Source: Streptomyces sp. NBC_01216
GTDB taxonomy: Bacteria; Actinomycetota; Actinomycetes; Streptomycetales; Streptomycetaceae
NCBI RefSeq assembly: GCF_035994945.1
Contig: NZ_CP108677.1
Coordinates: 5,022,001 to 5,086,000, forward strand
Length of the DNA: 64,000 nt
Direction: 5' to 3'
Part shown: positions 60,852 through 64,000 of the stretch, in pieces
Layout: the number at the start of each line of letters is the position of its first letter
Position numbering within the stretch: position 1 is the first letter of the stretch
Notes under the pieces: model-generated
The model's input: the letters and a program-made list of their open reading frames with translations, nothing else
Told to the model about the DNA's origin: nothing
Databases searched by the model: none
Program-made: the position numbers and the translations under genes

Positions 60852-61428
60852 ATGTCACCAGGGGCCTGCGGATCGAGCAGGGCCCAACCAAGACCGCACG
60901 ACCCGACAGCAGTCAGACGTCCCGGTCCAAACCGGCCCTCCGCGTCGCCCCCGTACACCGGGGAGTCCGCGGCCATCCAATACGAGCCCGTCAACTCGGC
61001 GAACCGGCGGGAGGCCGCCGGATACGGGGTGTGCTCCATACGCCATCCAACGACTCGGCCCCGCGCAGGTACCGCGCCGACATCGGATCGTCACACCGCC
61101 TCAGCACGTACGGCACCCCAGCCCGCGCACCCCGCACAGAGGTAACAGTCCAACCGGAGATCGGACTCCAGGAGCCAAATCCGCCGGAGCGAGAGGCCGC
61201 TCCGAGTTGTCCGATCCAGTTGGGTGCTGCATCGCTCGTCGGCCGTGACCAGAGGGATGAAGGGTCGGACTGTGCGACCGGCGCCGGAGTTGGTCAACCC
61301 GACCCTGCATCTTCGGCGAACACGTCCAAGCCCACCGCTGTGTCGGGCGACACGAATGTGTCAGTGGGCGACGCCACGTCACTCGGCCGGAGGCGTTGCT
61401 CCCGTCATCGAGCGGATCGGCGGCTGTA
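60852..61428. other. Stretch without a supported gene
   Basis: 577 bp. A leftward frame from 61039 starts MEHTPYPAASRRFAELTGSY and looks coding for about 60 codons, then runs through the terminator, so it may be a truncated gene. Nothing else is recognisable, and no copy of the tRNA 3' end was found here. Confidence 0.35.
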
Positions 61429-62268
61429 TCAGGGCCAGACGTATGTGACCCAGTATCGCTGCGCGCACTTGAGCGGGGAGCCTGTGTTGTAACCCAATGT
61501 GAAGGCAGCGGTGCGCTCGGACTTGTTACCGTGCGGCTGGTGTGCGCCGATGGTGGTGTCGGCCGCAGACATGAGCGCCCGCACTGCCTGCCCCAGGTCG
61601 GCGTGGCCGACCATCTTCTGCTTGAAGGCGTACTTGGCCCAGTTGCCGCTGAAGCAGTCCGCGATGAGCTCGGACTCCTTCACCGGAATGGTGTTGCCGT
61701 TCTCGTCCAAGACGGGTGCACCATCCTTCATCTGCACGATGGCGGGCAGGTTCAGCTGAGTCATGTACTCCTGGGTGACCTCATGGCCGTATTCGTGCGC
61801 CACCACAGTGGCTACTGCGAAGGCGCTGGTGTCGGCTTGCAGGCTCATGGCAGAGCCCACGGGTATGTGGATCCCACCCGTGTAGGTGGTTCCCTCGGCG
61901 TTGGTCCAGGTGTCAGCCGCGCAGTAGAAGTAGTTCTGCGTGTTGGTCTGTATCGGCTCAGGCAGACACCGGCTTACGGACTCCTGCCCAGAACCGATGA
62001 GCGAGTAGTACGTGGACGGCCCCGTTAGCTTTTGCTGCGTGAAGTCGTTCTTCCAGTACTCATCAATCTTGCCGAAGGCGAACGTCAGGTACTCGGCAAG
62101 ACCCTCAGGAGTGTCGGTAGGAATCTCCTGGGCGTAGGGCGCTGGAGCGGTGGGGGTCGGAGGCGGCTGCGGTTCACTCACCGCGGTTCCGGTGAACGGG
62201 CCGGCCGCGACGAATGTAAGCGCGGCAATCAAGGTGGTGCACGAGGTTGCACCCTTGCGTCGTCGCAT
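61429..62268 (-). CDS. Secreted neutral zinc metallopeptidase (YpfJ-like)
   Basis: 279 residues. Signal peptide (RRRKGATSCTTLIAALTFVAAGPFTGTAVS), Pro-rich linker, then FYCAADTWTNAEGTTYTGGIHIPVG, the zinc motif VVAHEYGHEVTQEYM and ESELIADCFSGNWAKYAF with the third ligand Glu. This is the putative neutral zinc metallopeptidase family. ATG at 62268 with AGGGAG upstream was preferred over an upstream in-frame ATG that would bury the signal peptide. Lower GC than the core genes, in keeping with acquired DNA. Confidence 0.85.
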   Translation of the reverse strand: MRRRKGATSCTTLIAALTFVAAGPFTGTAVSEPQPPPTPTAPAPYAQEIPTDTPEGLAEYLTFAFGKIDEYWKNDFTQQKLTGPSTYYSLIGSGQESVSRCLPEPIQTNTQNYFYCAADTWTNAEGTTYTGGIHIPVGSAMSLQADTSAFAVATVVAHEYGHEVTQEYMTQLNLPAIVQMKDGAPVLDENGNTIPVKESELIADCFSGNWAKYAFKQKMVGHADLGQAVRALMSAADTTIGAHQPHGNKSERTAAFTLGYNTGSPLKCAQRYWVTYVWP

Positions 62269-62440
62269 AACGGACTCCCTTTCCGGGCCTTCCCTTCCTC
62301 CACCGTGCGCCCGCCGGGTTTCCCCAGCAACTCCTGCCGTGTGACCCCCCCGGCGGCCCACGACGCACCTCTTACCGGCGTGACAGCCGACCATGATCGA
62401 CCCAGCCTGTCGAAGCCGGGGTACTCCTCCGCGTCTGAGT

Positions 62441-62623
62441 CGACGGCGGCAACGACCCCGGCGACGCCTCCCAGCGCCAAGCCGTCGAAGACCTAGCGGC
62501 CGCCATGGTTACGCGCGGCGACATCATCGACGTCCTGCCCAACCACGTCGCATACAGCCTCCGGCTGCTCTCCGAGCAGCCGTCACCGCCTACCGACACA
62601 CCTCATGTCGCCGACCACTGACA
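62441..62623 (+). pseudogene. Gene fragment of unknown origin
   Basis: A frame reads VDGGNDPGDASQRQAVEDLAAAMVTRGDIIDVLPNHVAYSLRLLSEQPSPPTDTPHVADH and stops; upstream it is closed by a stop codon. Composition fits a real C-terminal fragment. No family recognised. It lies between the metallopeptidase and transposon ends. Confidence 0.35.
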
Positions 62624-62790
62624 TTTCGTGTCGTTTCCCACTGACGTTCTGACGTCGTCCGACAGCAAGGTCACGCTGACCTATGCAAGATCACGTGCAG
62701 CCTAAAGCTGACCTGTGCAAGGTCGACCAGTTGTCGTCTGCCACGGAAGTGTCAGTGGTTCTGCCACCTGATGTGTCAGTCGCGCGAAAC
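62612..62790. repeat. Remnant of an insertion-sequence end with internal repeats
   Basis: Repeats of the type GCTGACCTRTGCAAGRTC (two copies, about 30 bp apart) and several CACTGAC/TGTCAGT motifs. Clustered short repeats of this kind are typical of IS21-family termini. No transposase is adjacent. Confidence 0.5.
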
Positions 62791-62851
62791 GACCAGCCGA
62801 GGACGTGGGACGCCCCCAGCGCGGGCTGCGCCGGGGGCGGTCTGTGTGTGT

Positions 62852-63644
62852 CCTGTGCCACTGAACCTCGACCGTTTGCCACTGAAGTTTGACCGGGGTC
62901 GAATGCGCCTGGCAGTGGAGCGGGAGGGCCACCGCAGCATGGTCGAGCGTCCCGAGTAGCAGGGCCCGGAGACTGTCTGCCGCCATCCATGCCGGGCCGA
63001 CCGACCTTTCGGATGTAGGGAGAGCTGTGGGAGGAGGCACTTGCACCATCATCTGTTGCCAGCCAAGCGATGGCTGATTCCCTGTGAGTTGATCGATTCA
63101 GGGAGAAGGGTCTCTCCAGTAGCTCTAGCGTGGCGGGAAACCGACCAAACGAACTTATGGAGCGTCCATGACCAGCAGCGAAGCAGAACCCGCCGCCGCC
63201 GACCAGGAGGCCCAGCAGATCCCGGTGGTGATCAACATGTCCGAGGTCGACGCCGCCACCGACGCCCGCGACGCCTTGTTGCGGGCCATTGGTGCTGAAG
63301 CCCAGATTGTCGCGGACAAGTTCCCGGGCCAGGCAGCCAAGGCCCTGGTTGACCTTGCGAACGCCTACGCCCTGGTGACCGCCGGAACCACGGCAGTCGC
63401 CACAGTCTCCGCGCCCACCCGGTCGTTCGCGAGCACCATCAGCAACCTCCAAAACATCAACGAGAACGCGTCGGCCGCGTTGGGCTGAGTAGAGGGCTGA
63501 GCTCGCTGCTGAGACGGCCAGATGAGGCTGGCCCATCAGTCCGCCTGGGGTCCGCGCCATGAGCCGCGGGCTTGTTTCCCGAGGCAAGTCCGCCGCTCGC
63601 CGATCAAACTTCAGTGTCAAACGGTCAAGGTTCGGGGTCATAGG
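62852..63644. mobile_element. Non-autonomous IS21-like element with one passenger gene
   Basis: Bounded by a 44-bp imperfect inverted repeat (62852-62895 and 63601-63644, about 37 of 44 matching by eye). Each end contains tandem CCACTGAAxxTTGACC-type repeats as in IS21 termini. The 793-bp unit has no istA/istB, only the small gene at 63168. Confidence 0.6.
63168..63488 (+). CDS. Small passenger protein of the IS21-like element
   Basis: 106 residues: acidic start EAEPAAADQEAQQIPVVINMSEVDAATDARDALLRAIGAEAQIVADKFPGQAAKALVDLANAYALVTAGTTAVA, then TRSFASTISNLQNINENASAALG. Helical, soluble, no family recognised. GGAGCG lies upstream of the ATG. Confidence 0.6.
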   Translation: MTSSEAEPAAADQEAQQIPVVINMSEVDAATDARDALLRAIGAEAQIVADKFPGQAAKALVDLANAYALVTAGTTAVATVSAPTRSFASTISNLQNINENASAALG

Positions 63645-63739
63645 ACAGTGTGGACTACGAGGCGGGCCCGGCCTCGGGGATCAGTCGAACCGGGTGGTTG
63701 TCGGCGAGGTTGATCAGGGGCGGTAGGGGCCGCTGACCT

Positions 63740-63890
63740 TCAGTGAGCGGTGCCGCAGTGCGCGATACCCAGGGTCTGGTCGGTGCCGGTGAGGGCAAAG
63801 ACGCGGGCGACGATGGGGGCCTTGACGTCGGACACGGTCAGCGGCACGCCTTGGCGGGCAGCACGGTGGCGGGCAGAGGTTGACGGTCAT
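63740..63890 (-). pseudogene. C-terminal fragment of a STAS-domain protein
   Basis: The minus-strand frame reads ARHRAARQGVPLTVSDVKAPIVARVFALTGTDQTLGIAHCGTAH then stop. This is the end of anti-sigma-factor antagonists (STAS), where a helix, a strand and RVLxLTGxDxxL are typical. The N-terminal half is missing: the frame is joined to recombinase sequence. Confidence 0.5.
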
Positions 63891-63911
63891 CTGCTGGGGG
63901 TCGTACAGCGG

Positions 63912-64000
63912 CCCTTGTCCTTGAGTGCGATGGCGAAGGTGAGCGTGTCGTCGTCGATGACCTTCGGCCGTCCGCCGTGGTTAGCGCGTCGCTGACCGGG
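63912..64000 (-). pseudogene. Truncated serine recombinase (cut by the right edge)
   Basis: The minus strand enters with RANHGGRPKVIDDDTLTFAIALKDKG, the linker and start of the C-terminal HTH of resolvase/invertase serine recombinases (usually followed by VPVPEIA). It is interrupted after KDKG and continues into STAS-like sequence. The N-terminal catalytic part would lie beyond the window. Confidence 0.55.

Overview
This is high-GC actinobacterial DNA, almost certainly from a Streptomyces chromosome. Third codon positions are G/C-rich, GTG starts are common, and the gene order runs from glycyl-tRNA synthetase through ppdk, nirBD, a nitrate reductase, dgt, dnaG and an hrdA-type sigma factor. 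Two tRNA-Asn genes and a CAT tRNA end this core block at about 42.04 kb.

Core region (1-42.04 kb). The left edge cuts glyS. It is followed by an aldo/keto reductase-TetR-MFS cluster, a DHA2 exporter divergent from an MmyB-type regulator with shared operators, dusB, and ppdk. Next is a nitrite assimilation operon (FAD oxidoreductase-nirB-nirD) behind a well-phased GlnR-type site. After it come a TauE/SafE permease, a class F sortase with a candidate membrane-anchored partner, and an FMN reductase under a clear SoxR box. Further right are cutA, a gamma-glutamylcyclotransferase, an assimilatory nitrate reductase, a DUF218 protein, an aquaporin, CbiX (sirohydrochlorin chelation, supporting NirB), dgt, a ferredoxin reductase-like protein, dnaG, hrdA, a heterodimeric ABC exporter, a xylulokinase and a YtxH protein. 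Nitrate reductase, nitrite reductase, CbiX and GlnR control together form an inorganic nitrogen assimilation theme.

Integrated element (about 42.04 to at least 60.85 kb). Directly after the CAT tRNA comes a tyrosine integrase, then a divergent helix-turn-helix regulator, a tiny membrane protein, and an HNH nuclease/coiled-coil pair. A long rightward run of accessory genes follows: DUF2786, two DUF6197 paralogues, a ParB-like protein, an ArdC-like ssDNA-binding protein, DUF3560, zinc-ribbon proteins and several unrecognised ones. I see no conjugation, replication or virion gene and found no right attachment site, so the class of element is unresolved.

The most unusual feature is a reiterated expression module in this element. 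A promoter (TTGMCC, 17-18 bp, TTTAAT) is followed by a leader hairpin with the loop motif GGGCAAC, a second GC-rich hairpin, and a box CTCTCACCAG 10-14 nt before the start codon. Stems around the conserved loop differ in sequence but keep pairing, which suggests a structured RNA. Two of the modules lie at the end of a 451-453 bp duplicated block that contains a 151-154 nt near-perfect foldback.

Right end (61.4-64 kb). This is transposon-scarred DNA with a secreted HEYGH metallopeptidase. It also holds a 0.8 kb IS21-like non-autonomous element carrying one small gene, and truncated STAS and serine-recombinase fragments.
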